DNA of 64,000 bases from Xiphydria camelus (GCA_963678675.1 OY783200.1:9912917-9976916), one strand, 5' to 3'. Positions 30,563 to 42,962 are shown, counted from the first letter of the stretch. Program-made: numbers and translations. Notes: generated from the letters alone by a model not told the origin.

Positions 30563-30637
30563 GTCGATGGCTCAATTGGTAGAGTGTGAAAGCAAGCATT
30601 CCCAGTTTCGAGGATCGCAGATTCGAGTCCAGGTAGG
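30563..30637 (+). ncRNA. tRNA-derived segment (A and B boxes), not a functional tRNA
   Basis: GGCTCAATTGGTAGAG fits an A box and GATTCGAGTCC a B box with normal spacing. The stem sequences between them are damaged and no acceptor stem closes. The copy at 56,231-56,320 has a perfect GGTTCGAGTCC B box. Confidence 0.55.
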
Positions 30638-30687
30638 GTCTGAAAAAAAAACCGTTACTAGCCGGCGCGGGCGGGTTGACAGGCCTA

Positions 30688-31062
30688 CCGTATGTATCAT
30701 GCCAAATTAAACAAGCAGATATACCGACATTGTCGAAACTTTACCGACGGTCAAGAATTTTATAGTTAGAGTTGGCTTGAGAAGAGTGCGCTGTGTGTGC
30801 TGCGTGAGAGCGAAAAGTGTCAAACGTCTGATTTCCCGATAGCTGTTAATTCAAGAGATCGAAGTGTTTCGTGTATTATTCAATACTTCGATTTTCCGAA
30901 TTGACAGCTATCGGGAAATCAGACGTTTGACACTTTTCGCTCTCACGCAGGACACACAGCGCACTCTTCTCAAGCCAACTCTAACTATAAAATTCTTGAC
31001 CGTCGGTAAAGTTTCGGCAATGTCGGTATATCTGCTTGTTTAATTTGGCATGATACATACGG
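30688..31062. mobile_element. Hairpin MITE, CCGTATGTATCATGCC ends, TA target duplication
   Basis: Ends CCGTATGTATCATGCCAAAT and complement are flanked by TA (30,686-30,687, 31,063-31,064). The element is palindromic to a loop near 30,875. The related repeat at 56.1-56.7 kb lacks it, giving an empty site. Confidence 0.85.
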
Positions 31063-31589
31063 TATGGACGTATACCGACTGATAGGCCTATGGACGTATA
31101 CCGACTGGATAGGCCTATGGACGTATACCGACTGATGGCGACACCATTTTTTTTCGCCACAGCTCGAGGTGAGGTCCATGAGGTCCAAATGAGAATTATG
31201 AAAACCTCATTTGGACCTAAACTTGCGAAGAGTGGAAATATTCACGCAGTTTAGGTTCAAATTAGGTTTTCATCGCACAGACATCCGGATCTTGAAAACC
31301 AACTTTTTCAGCCTCGAGATCCTCAGTGAGGATCCAGAGGTTCAAATTAGAATTTAAATTTCGACTCGGGAGTGTATTCCTCGGAGCGCTCGGTGCACGT
31401 GTCGCAGTTGACGCGACAGCACCAGATGAACTTGCACTTGCACTGCCAGGTTCTCGTGTATTGGTGAGTGTTGTAGCCTCGTCTGCAGCGAAGAAGGTCG
31501 CATCCGTCTGTTTCTGTGTGATGAAGAGAATGAAATTCGTACTTTTTTTGAATAGAAAAATGAATAAATAATTTGCCTAGTTTAACGTG

Positions 31590-31662
31590 TTATTTATGTT
31601 GACTATGAGATTGAAAATGTGACTATGACTATGATGTTGACTATGACTATGACTATGAAAAA
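31590..31662. repeat. Imperfect TGACTA microsatellite
   Basis: Runs of TGACTATGACTATGA with interruptions. No gene. Confidence 0.8.
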
Positions 31663-31672
31663 TTTGAACAGA

Positions 31673-32262
31673 ATTATTTACCCCGTATTTTTCCTTTACT
31701 CATTTTCGGCCTTATCTATAGATGGAAAACGATATTTTGAAATGCGACTACATCATCGTCTTGTGTGAGACTATTTTTCTCTCTGGCCTTTTAACGATGT
31801 TACAATCTCGTCGAGAGAGAAAACGCATTTATAATTTCACGAACATTAATTTTTTTCCGACATTTTCTTTATTGAGTGATATTGAATATGTATACGGATT
31901 GGAAGTTGAATTTAAGCGTCAACAATAGTCAGTAATTGGTGATTTTCCGATAATTCGGTTGTCTCGCCGTTTTTAAAATCGCAGATTCGAAACATTTAAT
32001 CAAAATTATTTATCCTGCATTTTTTTTATATTCAACTTTCGGCCTTAGGTACTTAAGTTGGAACGCGGTATTTTGAAATACAACTACGTCATCGTCTTGT
32101 CTCTGAGCGTCTCTCTGTCTTTTCGATAAAGTCACAATCTCTTAGCGAGAAACGCACTCATAACTCTATGAATATTTACTTTTTCGGACATTTTTTCTTC
32201 AAGTGACATTTAATGCGTACATCGGTTACAAATCGAATTTAAACAAATGGATATTTTTTTGT
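31673..32262. repeat. Two diverged direct copies of a 260-bp sequence
   Basis: 31,673-31,930 and 32,005-32,262 share a series of blocks (TTTTCGGCCTTA, TACATCATCGTCTTGT against TACGTCATCGTCTTGT, a CACAATCTC stretch) at an estimated 70-75% identity. A 68-codon frame in the first copy is not kept in the second, so this is not a conserved gene. Confidence 0.65.
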
Positions 32263-32639
32263 GCAAATACCGAATTGACGAAGTTCAATGATTTACCCGT
32301 TACCTTTGCTCGTGCGGTTGCAAGACCTGCCCCCTGCGAACATTTTCGATAATTATTCGAACTTCAACGGATAGCGTAAGTGCGGATCAAATGATTAAAA
32401 ATAGGGAGGAACTATATTTTATATATTGATATGTTATATTAAGATGGAATAATGGCGAAGTTTAAGAATAAAATTCACTCTTTATTTATCATTAGTTAAG
32501 CTTTATAATTAAGACACAATTTGAATTATTTTTGGTAGCAAAAAATTGTACCTTCTCTTCGATTTCTTTATAAAACGAAACAGTTCAAGGAGATATTTTT
32601 CCATGTCGATATTTTGTAGGTAAATATACACATTGCACG

Positions 32640-35018
32640 CTGGAGTTAGTTTTTACTTATGACTAATTTATTTACGATAGTTGCTCGAACCGTAACTTCT
32701 CAAACTCGTTAAAACTTCGCAATAATTCGGTTTTGCGGTCGTCTCTTATAATCGGAGCAATATCGACTTCGCCTGCGCCTAATTCAAGGCAATCGAGAAA
32801 CGCACACTACGACTTATAAAAACATATTAGCATGTACAATTTGACTTTAGCTTTAGCTTTTGCGATTTAATTTTTTCTCTCTGAATTCTCTGGATTGCCA
32901 TTGCTTCCTTCCGCCTCAAAACTCTCTTCTTTTTCTCGAACTGCAACGATTATCGTCATTAGAATTTTTGATTATTGAGAATTGAATTGAATTAAAATAA
33001 TTCAAAGGTCACTGATCCAAAATTCGGTGTACACAGAGGAAAAGAATTAGTTGGATCTACTGAAAATTACTTGCGGGGTCGCAAATAATTATGTATTGAT
33101 ATCAATGAAATCGTTTAATACACACATTAATTAGATATCTTCCTTACAATCATATAGAATAGTGTGTAATTGCAAGGAAGAAATATTTAATTAATATGAG
33201 AAAAGATTAAATTGATATGACTAAATAATTACTGCCGACTGCGCAAGTAATTATTAGTAGATCCAATTAATTATTTTTCTCTGTGTACGAAATCACACTG
33301 ACGGAAAAAAAATCAACGCCGATTTAGGTTAATTCTACGCTAAAGTACGGAATTTAGAATACATTTGTAGTTTTCCAGAGTATGGTGTCATATTCTGTAG
33401 TTAGCCGTTGATGAACATAGAATTCCGTTATTATTATGATCAACCACGCGCAATTACTTCGTCAATTAAAGTAGTTCCTAGTTTTTTTTTCTAGAAATTC
33501 ATAGATTTTGAATTTCGAAACTACAAATATCTATGGTAGTCTATGAAGGTCTGTAGTCAATAAAGCCCGGAGAAAAATGATCATATATAATCATATACAG
33601 GGTATATCAAAAGAGTTGCGTAAATTGAGAAGCTTATATCTTTTGAACAAGGCGCGCTTTCTCTCAAATTTTGCACACAGAGATCACAATCTGCAGTTTT
33701 GTTTACCGATATTCATTGAAACTACAGTTACCGGAAACAGCTATCTCAAGCTATTAAAGGAACAATGTATTCAAGTTTTCCCTCGTGTATGATTATATTC
33801 ATTATATACGACCATTTTTTCCGGGGGCTATACTATGAAAAAGCACACATGTTCCAAATTCCGTACTTTGGCGTAGAATGGGGTAGTGGCACCAGTCAGC
33901 AATTCCAATTTTCTTTTCTATAAATGGTTTCGTCATACCTCAAATATTAATAATATAACAAACACAGCTAATATCTGTTGTTCAAAAGAATCTGGATGCC
34001 TGTTTGACGTCAAAGACGCATGCGCCTTGACAACTTCTGATCACACATTACAAGTGCGCTAGCTCCGCGAATTACGCGCCACTGGTGTCTGAATAACGTC
34101 ACGATAGAAATTTAGGTGCGCAAATTAGCATTACTTCAATAAATTTGTCTCGCGACAGAGCATGAGTATCACGTTATTTCAAAAACGGTCGCCAAGAGGA
34201 CTCAATACCCTACGTAGAAATGATTTTTCCTAAAGTCGTGTTACTACCCCATTGGCATAAATTGGTATATATAGATTTTTTTCTTCCAGGGAAGAAAATT
34301 AATATTCATCCAACTTACCTCCTAGCCGCAGATTTATTTCCTCTATCTGCCTGTTTGTTTAACCAGTCTGCCTGTTTATTTCCCCTGGCTAGCTGAACCT
34401 TTCCCCTATCTGCCTGACCTCTTCAAATATCTGCCTGATAAATTCCCTTATCCACTTGTTTGTTTCCCCTGGCTCCCTCTTTATTTCCTCTGTCACCCTG
34501 ATCAATTCCCCCAAACACCTGGTCACTTCCCATATCTTCCTGTTTATTTCTTCTTTTTTCCCGTTTATTTTCCCTAACTGTATGACAGCTTCCATTAGCT
34601 GACGTCGTTCCTCCTCCATAGGGTTAGGCATGATGACGTAGTCCGTGGGGAGCAGGTCCGGAATGAGCAGCTCCAACAATTGTTAGATGTAACTGTTAAG
34701 AGAATTCGGTAGATGCATGACTCTGTTCGATATTTTCGTTATTTTTCGCGGGTACCTCTAAATACCGGGCACGAGATAATATATGTTCTTAATACTGACC
34801 TCGCCCGAGAGAAGGTGCTGGATTTCTTCTCCTCGCACTGGATCTCTCGTCCGAAAACTTCTTTTTCTTCGACGAGATTTTTACGAGGCTTTATTCCGTG
34901 GAAGTGAAACGAAAATCGACTAGCAAAAGCCCGTTCTTTAAACTTTACATTGCCTCTCCGTCGACCCCAAGCTCTGCTGCTGATGACAACCTTGCGGGAG
35001 AGTTCTTCAAGAAGTAAT
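32640..35018 (-). pseudogene. Gene family copy 3: pseudogene with in-frame stops
   Basis: Same structure as copy 1: start site at 35,018, donor after 34,319, exon 3 from 32,940, AATAAA at 32,672-32,667. The first ATG is lost. From the second (34,718) the frame reads MHLPNSLNSYI and hits TAA at 34,685-34,683. Downstream LELLIPDLLPTDYVIMPNP is kept and is followed by about ten heptad-like units, with further in-frame TAG and TAA before the donor. The RRRTSG block is missing. Exon 3 still encodes REKEESFEAEGSNGNPENSE plus RKN and TAA. The copy has probably lost function while keeping its promoter. Confidence 0.65.
33032..33285. mobile_element. Old intronic MITE in gene copy 3
   Basis: Counterpart of 15,320-15,568, flanked by TA (33,030-33,031, 33,286-33,287). 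Confidence 0.78.
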
Positions 35019-35047
35019 GACACCACTCGACCCCCGCCTTTTATATA
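35018..35047 (-). promoter_or_regulatory. Core promoter of gene copy 3
   Basis: TATATAAAAGG on the minus strand from 35,047 and the initiator TCATTACTT with its A at 35,018. Uninterrupted, unlike copy 2. Confidence 0.75.
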
Positions 35048-35846
35048 CCTCTGTCGCGGAGAAAGAGAGGAAGAAAGGGAAGAAATTAAATCGCCATAAG
35101 TCTTAGAATTTTAACCCCGTTCACCTGATGCCCCGTCGGACTCTCGGGTCAATGACGACTTATTAATAGTTTTGATAGTTCAGCGAATAGAGATCGGAGT
35201 AAGGTTGAGAGAATGTAGAAAGGCAATGAAAGAGAGAAGAATTGAGTCGAGTTTAACGTACGAATTCGAGAGTCATGTTTATTGATGTAGCTTTAGCGGA
35301 TTTTTTTCGACGAGTGACAACAGCTCGTCGTTCGTCCGAGCTCGAGCCTCGAGGTGCGAAGCAACGAGATACAAAAAAAGGAGGGCCGGTGAGCGCGATA
35401 TTTCGGACGCGATTATAGGAAAATTTCGTCTATCTTGCCGGAAAAATGAGTGCTACTGATTAATAAACGAAGAGAAACGTCATACATCTTAATTACGCTA
35501 TCTTTAATCTAGTGTAATGCAGGTACTGTTTTCAGAATTCCCCGTTTCGAACATTTCCGGGAATTCGACGAATCGAATCGGAACTTAGGACTAGGTGAAG
35601 GATCGAGTCATTATTATTAATAAATGAAGCGTATTGGGATTTAATACTGGAAACAGTTGTCATTATTATTAACGAACGAATACAATTCGGTTTTAATACG
35701 GTAAAAGGGCGAGTGATTATCGACTCGAGTTTTGATACGCTCGTTGAGTCACGTAGGTGAATTGTAATTAGATTACTGGCTCTGATGTTTAGAATAATTC
35801 AGAGAGCGAAAATCAATGAGCGTGAAAGAAAAAAAGTAGATTTCAT

Positions 35847-35908
35847 GTGTTCGGGCGTCGTGCGATCCAGTCTTTGGATCTCCTCGGGGTCGTAAAGCCC
35901 GAGAACAC
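35847..35908. repeat. Conserved stem-loop motif (right-arm copy)
   Basis: Exact mirror of 16,799-16,860. Confidence 0.45.
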
Positions 35909-36315
35909 GATGCTTGACACGGCGATGGGCACGAACGTAATTTGATCTACCGTTTAGTTCTATAAATTTTGCAGCGCACTCACGATATATTAAATAGAAA
36001 AATGCAGATTTTTTGGTCTAACAATATTTTACCGTCTATGCGCTGCGAGTTTAGCGAAAATGTGCTACACGTGTTTGACGGAATTTGTGTCGTACGGAGG
36101 AATCAATTCCCCTGATGATACATGAATACGTACGCATACAAGTAACGCCGGATGGTGGCGATCGTGACAACCGCGCGCAGTCTGTCTCTCTCGCGTTCTA
36201 TTCCACCTCTTCGTCTGCTCCCTTACCTCGTTTAGGATGTGCTCTGTGTTCTGTTGCCAAGTTGGCGCTCTCAAAACAGTCGTCCCAGCCAGAACTATAT
36301 TTTTTATATTGATAT

Positions 36316-36551
36316 CGTACATCCAATTCAATACCGCCACAAGTGTAAATTATATAATTTTGAATAAGAAGGAAATAAAACAATGCTAGATCGGTATTCT
36401 AAGGGCCATATATGCAAATATGGCATATTTTAAAACTTAACCACTTGTGGCTGTATTTCTTTTCAAAGTCCAATATGTTGGCACTACAATAATCACCATA
36501 AAATCAAAAATTAAAATTTTGCAGTTATGGCAGTATTGAATTGGATGTACG
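36316..36551. mobile_element. MITE with CGTACATCCAATTCAATAC ends (right-arm copy)
   Basis: Mirror of 16,156-16,391, with the same ATAT flanks. Confidence 0.8.
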
Positions 36552-36766
36552 ATATGTTATATTAAGATGGAATAATGGCGAAGTTTAAGAATAAAATGCA
36601 CTATTTATTTATCATTAGTTAAACTTTATAATCATGACACAATTTTAATTATTTTTGGTAGCAAAAAATTGTACCTTCTCTTCGATTTCTTCATAAAACG
36701 AAACAGTTCAAGAAGATATTTTTTCATGTCGATATTTTGTAGGTAAATATATATACATTGCACGCT

Positions 36767-37068
36767 GGAGTTAGTTTTTCTTTATGACTAATTTATTTAC
36801 GATAGTTGCTCGAATCGTAACTTCTCAAACTCGTTTAAACTTCGCAATAATTCGGTTTTGCGGTCGTCTCTTATAATCGGAACAATATCGACTTCGGCTG
36901 CGCCTAATAGAAGGCTATCGAGAAACTCACTTACACTACGACTTATAAAACATATCAGCATGTACAATTTGACTTTAGCTTTAACTTTGGCGATTTAATT
37001 TGTTCTCTCTGACTTGTCTGGACTGCCATTGCTTCCTTCCGCTTCAGACCTCTCTTCTCTTTCTCGAA
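36767..37068 (-). other. Exon 3 of gene copy 4 with polyadenylation signal
   Basis: Mirror of exon 3 of copy 1. The acceptor precedes 37,068, it encodes the same REREERSEAEG tail, and AATAAA is at 36,797-36,792. Confidence 0.6.
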
Positions 37069-37138
37069 CTGCAACAATTATCGTCATTAGAATTTCTGAT
37101 AAAATATTTCAAAGATCACTGATCAAAAATTCGGTGTA

Positions 37139-37387
37139 CACAGAGAGGAATTAGTTGGATCTACTGAAAATTACTTGAGGGGTCGGAAATAATTATGTAT
37201 TTATATCAATGAAATCTTTTAATACATTAATTAGATATCTCTTCCTTACAATCATATAGAATAGTGTGTAATTGCAAGAAAGAAATATTTAATTAATATG
37301 AAAAAAATAACATTGATATGACTAAATAATTACTGGCATCCCCGCAAGTAATTATTAGTAAGTCCAACTAATTTTGTTTTCTCTGTG
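37139..37387. mobile_element. Old intronic MITE in gene copy 4
   Basis: Mirror of 15,320-15,568, TA-flanked. Confidence 0.8.
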
Positions 37388-38003
37388 TACGAAATCACAC
37401 TCGATATGGACTCTGACGGAGAAAAATCAACGCCGATTTATGTTAATTCTACGCTAAAGTACAGAATTTGGATCATACTTGTAGTTTTTCCTAGTATGGC
37501 GTCATATTCCGTAATTAGCCGTTGATGAACATAGAATTCCGTTATTATTATGATCAACTACGTGCAATTACTTCGTCAATAAAGTAGTCCCTAGTTCTTT
37601 TTCAGAAATGCATAGATTTTGATTATCGAAAATAACAATATCGATGGCAGTCTATGAAGACCTACAGTCAATTACGCCCCGGAAAAAAATGATCATATAC
37701 AGGGCATATCAAATGTTTTGCGTAAATTGAGAAACTTATATCTTTGGAACGAGGCGTGCTTTCTCTCAAATTTCGCACAACTAGAGGTCACTATCTGCAG
37801 TTTTGTTTACATTTACATGCGCTATTTTGCTGCCCGATTCATTGAAACCGGTACAGTTACCAGAAAAGTTATCTCAAACTATTAAAAAACAAGTTATTCA
37901 TTTTTCCCCTCCTGTATGATTATATATGACCATTTTTTCCCGCGATCATACTATGAAAAACCGCGCATGTTCAACATTCCGTACTTCGGCGTAAAATCGG
38001 GTA

Positions 38004-38197
38004 CACTCAGAAAAAAAAGATTAAAAATTATTCTGTGTTAGAAGGATAATCTCAGTACGAAAGGTAAAATAGATCAAAAATTATCCTAAGGAAGGTTAAA
38101 TTTTATACCCTGGAAGGATAATTTTTGATCCGTTTCACCCTTCGTGCTCAGATTATCCTTCTAACGGAATAATTTTTAATCTTTTTTTTTCTCAGTG
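38004..38197. mobile_element. Hairpin MITE (right-arm copy)
   Basis: Mirror of 14,510-14,703, flanked by TA (38,002-38,003, 38,198-38,199). Confidence 0.88.
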
Positions 38198-38333
38198 TAG
38201 TGGCACCAGTCACCAATTCCCATTTTCTCTTCCATAAATGGTTTCGTCATACCTCAAATATTAATTATATAGCAAAGACAGGTTATATCTACTGTTCGAA
38301 AAATATAATTTTCAATTTAAAAGTAGCATTATA

Positions 38334-38852
38334 TTGGGTTGATGCATAAGTTCCCGCCGTTTGTTTTCTTTTTTAAATTGCGCATTAAATATAAAATGTT
38401 TTGGCATAATGTTTTGTGTTAATCGGAAGAAAATTTTTTGCTCTACAAGATAGTGTATTTGATTTTTTTGTTGGAGTTAATTTTTGTTAATTTTCAGATC
38501 ATTTAAATAGAGTGTCAAGTCGACAAAAATGAGCATTTTCGACACCATCTTCTTTTTGCGTTTAATCGAGGTGCCAAAGCCACGGAAGCGGCTCGCGAGA
38601 TTTGTGCTGTGGCACCTCGATTAAACGCAAAAAGAAGATGGTGTCGAAAATGCTCATTTTTGTCGACTTGACACTCCATTTAAATGATCGGAAAATTAAC
38701 CAAAATTAACTCCAACGAAAAAATCAAATATACTGTCTTGTGGAGCAAAAATTTTTCTTTCGATTAACACAAAACATTATGGAAAAACATTTTATTTTTA
38801 ACGCGCAATTTAAAAAAGAAAACAAACGGCGGGAACTTATGCATCAACCCAA
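38334..38852. mobile_element. Palindromic mariner MITE (right-arm copy)
   Basis: Mirror of 13,855-14,373, TA-flanked, with the same paired transposase starts. Its presence in both arms means it was inserted before the inverted duplication. Confidence 0.9.
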
Positions 38853-39113
38853 TAGTTTCGAATCTGGATGCCTGTCCGACGTCAGAAATGTAGGCGCGCA
38901 AATTAGCATTACTTCAATAAATTTTTCTCGCGACATGGCACGAGTATCACGTTTTTTCAAAAACGATCGTCAAGAGGACTCAATACCCTACGTAAAAATG
39001 ATTTTTCCTAAAATCGTGTCACTACCCCATTGACATCAATCGATGTAGATTTTTTCCGCCAGGGGAGAAAATTAATATTCATCCAACTTACCTCCTCGCC
39101 GCATTTTCAAATA

Positions 39114-39485
39114 TTATCGGTCGATACCGTCGCCAAAATCGTCGACGTCTCCCCTGTAGTCGCAGTAGGATCCGCTCGTGCGTCTTCGGGGGCTGTTCTG
39201 GATTGGTAGCCTCACAACAGGCCTCATTCCTTGGCGAACCAGGGGTGGTGCGTAAAGGGGACGCGGATTCCTCTCCGCGACTCTCTGCGCCGCTTGTTCG
39301 ATGTGCGGTATTTGCTGGGCAAGCTCAATGTTCATTTCCATTATCCCACGTCTTCTCTCCTCCCGAGGATTAGGCATGATCGGCATGACGACGCCGTCCG
39401 TGGGAAATAGGTCCGGAAAGAGCAGCTCCAACGCTGGGAGGTAATTGTTAAGAGAATTCGGTGGATGCATGCCTCCATTCGACAT
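39114..39485 (-). CDS. Gene family copy 4: uncharacterised 123-residue protein
   Basis: Encodes the same protein as copy 1, from ATG 39,485 to TAA 39,114. Inferred transcript: exon 1 39,771-39,558, intron 39,557-39,508, exon 2 39,507-39,092, exon 3 from 37,068. An unchanged protein in both arms could mean selection, gene conversion or simply a very young duplication; the equally unchanged intron argues for one of the last two. Function unknown. Confidence 0.65.
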   Translation of the reverse strand: MSNGGMHPPNSLNNYLPALELLFPDLFPTDGVVMPIMPNPREERRRGIMEMNIELAQQIPHIEQAAQRVAERNPRPLYAPPLVRQGMRPVVRLPIQNSPRRRTSGSYCDYRGDVDDFGDGIDR

Positions 39486-39770
39486 TTTCGTTGTTTTTTG
39501 CGGGTACCTGTAAATACTGGGCACGAGATAATTATCTGTTCTTAATACTGATCTTACCCAAAGGCGCTGGATTTCTCCTGCTCGCACTGGATCTCTCGTC
39601 CGAAAGCTTCTTCTTTTTTTTTCGACGTGACTTTTTCAAGGTTTTACTCCGTGGAAGCGAATCGGAAATCGACTTGCAAAAGACAGTTCTTTAAACTTTA
39701 TGTCGCCTCTCCGTTGACTCCAAGCTCTGCTGCTGATGACAACCTTGAGGAAGGGTTCTTCAAGAAGTAA

Positions 39771-39800
39771 TGACACCACTCGACCCCCGCCTTTTATATA
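39771..39800 (-). promoter_or_regulatory. Core promoter of gene copy 4
   Basis: TATATAAAAGG on the minus strand from 39,800 and the initiator A at 39,771; mirror of copy 1. Confidence 0.8.
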
Positions 39801-40266
39801 CCTCTGTCACGAAGAAAGAGAGGGAGAGGGGGAAGAAATTTAATAGGCATAAGTCTTAGAATTTTAATCCCGTTGACCTATTCTCGTCACCTGGCTTCTC
39901 CGGGGAGGAGAACTACCTGATAACCCTTCGGACCCTCGGGCTAATGACGGCTCATTGATGAGTGCTATTGATTAATAAACAAAGAGAAACGTCATAGACG
40001 TTAATTACGCTATATTTAATCTACTGTAATGCAGGTACTATTATCAGAATTCCCCTTTTCTAACTTTTCCGGAAATTCGACGAATCGAATCGGAACTTAG
40101 GACATTATTATTAACGGACGAATGAAATCCGAATTTAATACGGTAAAAGGGTGATTCATTATCGACTCGAGTTTTGATACGCTCGTTGAGTCACGTAGGT
40201 GAATTGTAATTAGATTACTGGCTCTGATTTTTAGAATCACTCAGAAAGCGAAAATCAATGAGCGTG

Positions 40267-40499
40267 AAAAAAAAACAAAACGTGTAGCCGCCACACGCGG
40301 AAGAAGTAAAACTTCGATACCAGTTTCTCTGAATTTGATTCCGGTGGTATTAGTTTCAATTGGCTCTGCGAAGAAGCATTGTAAAAAAGACTTGTATAGA
40401 CCCAATTGAAACTAATACCACCGGAATCAAATTCCGAGAAACTGGTATCGAAGTTTTACTTCTTCCGCGTGTGGCGGCCACACGTTTTGTTTTTTTTTT
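40267..40499. mobile_element. Hairpin MITE (right-arm copy)
   Basis: Mirror of 12,209-12,440, with the same CGTGTGGCGGCCACACG-type outer stem. Confidence 0.8.
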
Positions 40500-40574
40500 C
40501 TTATTTTCATCCAAGGAACCCATCCTTGAAGTTTGTCGCAATATTAAAGAATCACCCAGTATAATTACTTACTT

Positions 40575-41170
40575 GGACCAACAAAATATTTTTTCCGCCA
40601 TAATCAAGTGTACACTTATTAATTGCAAATAAACTCTTTTCTCAGTATACGAAGTAACTTTGATCGAACGAACGAAGTGTTCACTAAAGTGACAAATTTC
40701 TAGAAAATCATAAACGGAATCAAGGAATTTTACTTCCAAATTTGACAGTGATAAAACATTAATCGCTGTTTCTCAGAATTTCAGATATATTACAAATTCT
40801 ATTATAGTGCACATTATAGTGCACGCAATTCGGGTGGTACATTTCGGCAAACGAGGACTGCTTATGTATTCGCAGTCCTGCACCTTTCCCGGAAGGCTAA
40901 TTACCGAACGAATTGTAATGAACCACTTTTCGCAGATACCGCTATATTTCGAATACATTCGAAATGCATTCAGCTTTGTAAAGGAGAGAAATGACGATTT
41001 CAATAGATAACCGAATATTTCGGCAAAGGTTCATTCCGATTCGTCCAGTAATTAACCCTTTCAGGAAAGGTGCGGGACTGCGAACTCATTAGTAGCCTGC
41101 ATTCGCCGAAATGTACTGCTTCGCTGATGGCGAGATGAACCCTAGTTGTACGAAGTGTTTATGATCCCGA
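40575..41170. repeat. Three-copy repeat block (right-arm copy)
   Basis: Mirror of 11,540-12,135, in the same orientation as 57,957-58,700. Confidence 0.8.
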
Positions 41171-41175
41171 TGATA

Positions 41176-41647
41176 TTGGGTTGGAAAATAAGTTCGTAGC
41201 GTTTTCTTTTATTTTCTTTCATTTTACAACGATTTGTTTTTTGTTTCGCAAAGTGTTTATATTCACTCGAAAGAGCTCTTTCTGCTCCACAAAACTGTTA
41301 TAATTGTTTATTCGAATAACAATTTTTTATTACTTTTCAGGCTTAGAAATGGAATATCCAGGAGGAAAAAATCAGAATTTTCGACATCTTTTTTATCAAA
41401 GACTCGTCTATAACACCTTCTCCATATACGGCAGTTTTTTGACCTCGATGAAAAGCGAAGAAAAGCAGATGTCGAAACTGCTGATTTTTGCTTTTGGATA
41501 TTCCATTTCTAAGCCAGAAAAATAATAAAAAATTGAATTATTCGAAATAACAATTATAACAGTTTTGTAGAGCAGAAAGAGCTCCTTCGAGTACATATAA
41601 ACATATTGCCAAACAACAAAATAAATCGTTGTAAAATAAAGGAAAAC
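41176..41647. mobile_element. Palindromic mariner remnant (right-arm copy)
   Basis: Starts TTGGGTTGGAAAATAAGTTC after TA (41,174-41,175). The right end is truncated at the same place as the left-arm copy. Confidence 0.75.
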
Positions 41648-41679
41648 GTGATTGTGCGACGGAACAGTCTCGGCGACGT

Positions 41680-42962
41680 AGTCCGGGAGCCAGCAACGGT
41701 TTTCGTTACGTCATAGAGAACAGAGGGCTAGAATTTTTATGATGAGCTCCCTGTAACGTGTGAACAAAGGAATGACTGGTCTGGCAGCGCTCCGAAGGTG
41801 GTTTTGGAAACCCTATAATTTTCAAAATTAAACAAAAAATGGAAGTTACGTTATGTATAACAGGGCTGAAATTTTTATGAGGGCTTCGTTACAATGCATA
41901 AAGACGAAGTAGTAAAGTCTGGCACTCTCTCTCTCTCTCTTCCGAGCGTGGAGAGTGGGTGACAGAAGGGGTTGAAGTAGCTCCACTAATTTACCGCACC
42001 AAATTGCCTCGCCATTACGACCGATGGCGAGATTAACTCTACATTAGCGAGGCACTTAGATCGGTTATGATACTGATCGGTATTCAGAATACTGATGTAT
42101 ATATATATATGTGAACGTGTATCCCATCGTCTACCCGAGGTTTCCGCAAATAGAAAAGAACTCAACACACACGCACAACAATTCATTTCGACAATTAAAT
42201 TCTAAATTTCTCAAATTAAAATCTGGACAAAAAAATAATATTCTCAATAATAGCAATATTTCTATCAATGATTTTTCATCCGCAAAAACATTATTTCGAT
42301 TTTTTATTTTGCATTTCGCGGTTCGTATAAGACTGTATCACGCGCGTGCATAAGACTATTTCATTCTCACTCAGGGGTAAAGTTTTTCTGCTCTGGCAGG
42401 GTGTTTCCACCGAAATTTCGGTCTGGTATTAATAATTTCACTTTCGGCAGGTATTTCGAATAATATGTAAAAAACTCAGACTGATTATTTTACTGTAAAC
42501 GGGGCAGTCTGGAGTAGCTCTTACTCCATAAAAGTGAAATTATCGATGCCAGACCGAAATTCTAGTGGAAACACCCTGCCAGGTCAGAAAAACCTTGCCC
42601 CTGACTGCGAGTGAGATAGTCTTATGCGCGCACTTGAGTGCGAGTGAGACGACTTTATGTGGATCTACTTCAACCCCTTCTGTCACCCACTTTCCACCCT
42701 CGGAAGAGAGAGAGAGAGTGCCAGACTTTACTATCTCGTCTTTATGCATTGTAACGATGCCCTCATAAAAATTTGAGCCCTCTGTTATACATAACGTAAC
42801 TTCCATTTTTTTTTAATTTTGAAAATTATAGGGTTGCCAAAACCACCCTCGGAGCGCTGCCAGACCAGTCATTCCTTTGTTCACAGGTTACAAGGAGCTC
42901 ATCATAAATATTCTAGCCCTGTTCTCTATGACGTAACAAAAACCGTTGCTGGCTCCCGGACT
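41680..42962. mobile_element. Element with AGTCCGGGAGCC ends (short right-arm copy)
   Basis: Terminal repeats match 5,751-6,170 and 10,640-11,028, but the interior lacks the Harbinger-like element and its flanks. The junction near 41,976-41,978 falls at GTG, a 3-bp identity between the two left-arm breakpoints. Confidence 0.75.

Larger units (their letters stand above)
30222..31165 (+). repeat. Repeat with tRNA-like pol III promoter, interrupted by a MITE
   Basis: The same sequence, in reverse and without the MITE, is at about 56,110-56,680. It has a leader of about 340 bp (including GAATGCACTGTCTTCATAAA), a tRNA-like segment at 30,563-30,637, then a GGCGACACC and poly-T/CGCCACAGCTCGAGG tail. 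SINE-like, but with an unusually long sequence before the tRNA part. Confidence 0.6.
29754..31370. mobile_element. Element with long CGAGTCGAAATTTAAA-type terminal repeats
   Basis: CGAGTCGAAATTTAAACTCT at 29,758 matches the complement of 31,325-31,370. Subterminal motifs of the AACTCTAATTTGAACCT and AGGTTCAAATTAG type fill both ends. The interior is occupied by a tRNA-like repeat and a MITE. Target duplication unresolved. Confidence 0.5.

Noticed and set aside
30563..30637. Functional tRNA gene
   Set aside because: A and B boxes are present, but the acceptor stem and internal stems do not pair, and the same sequence is part of a repeat.
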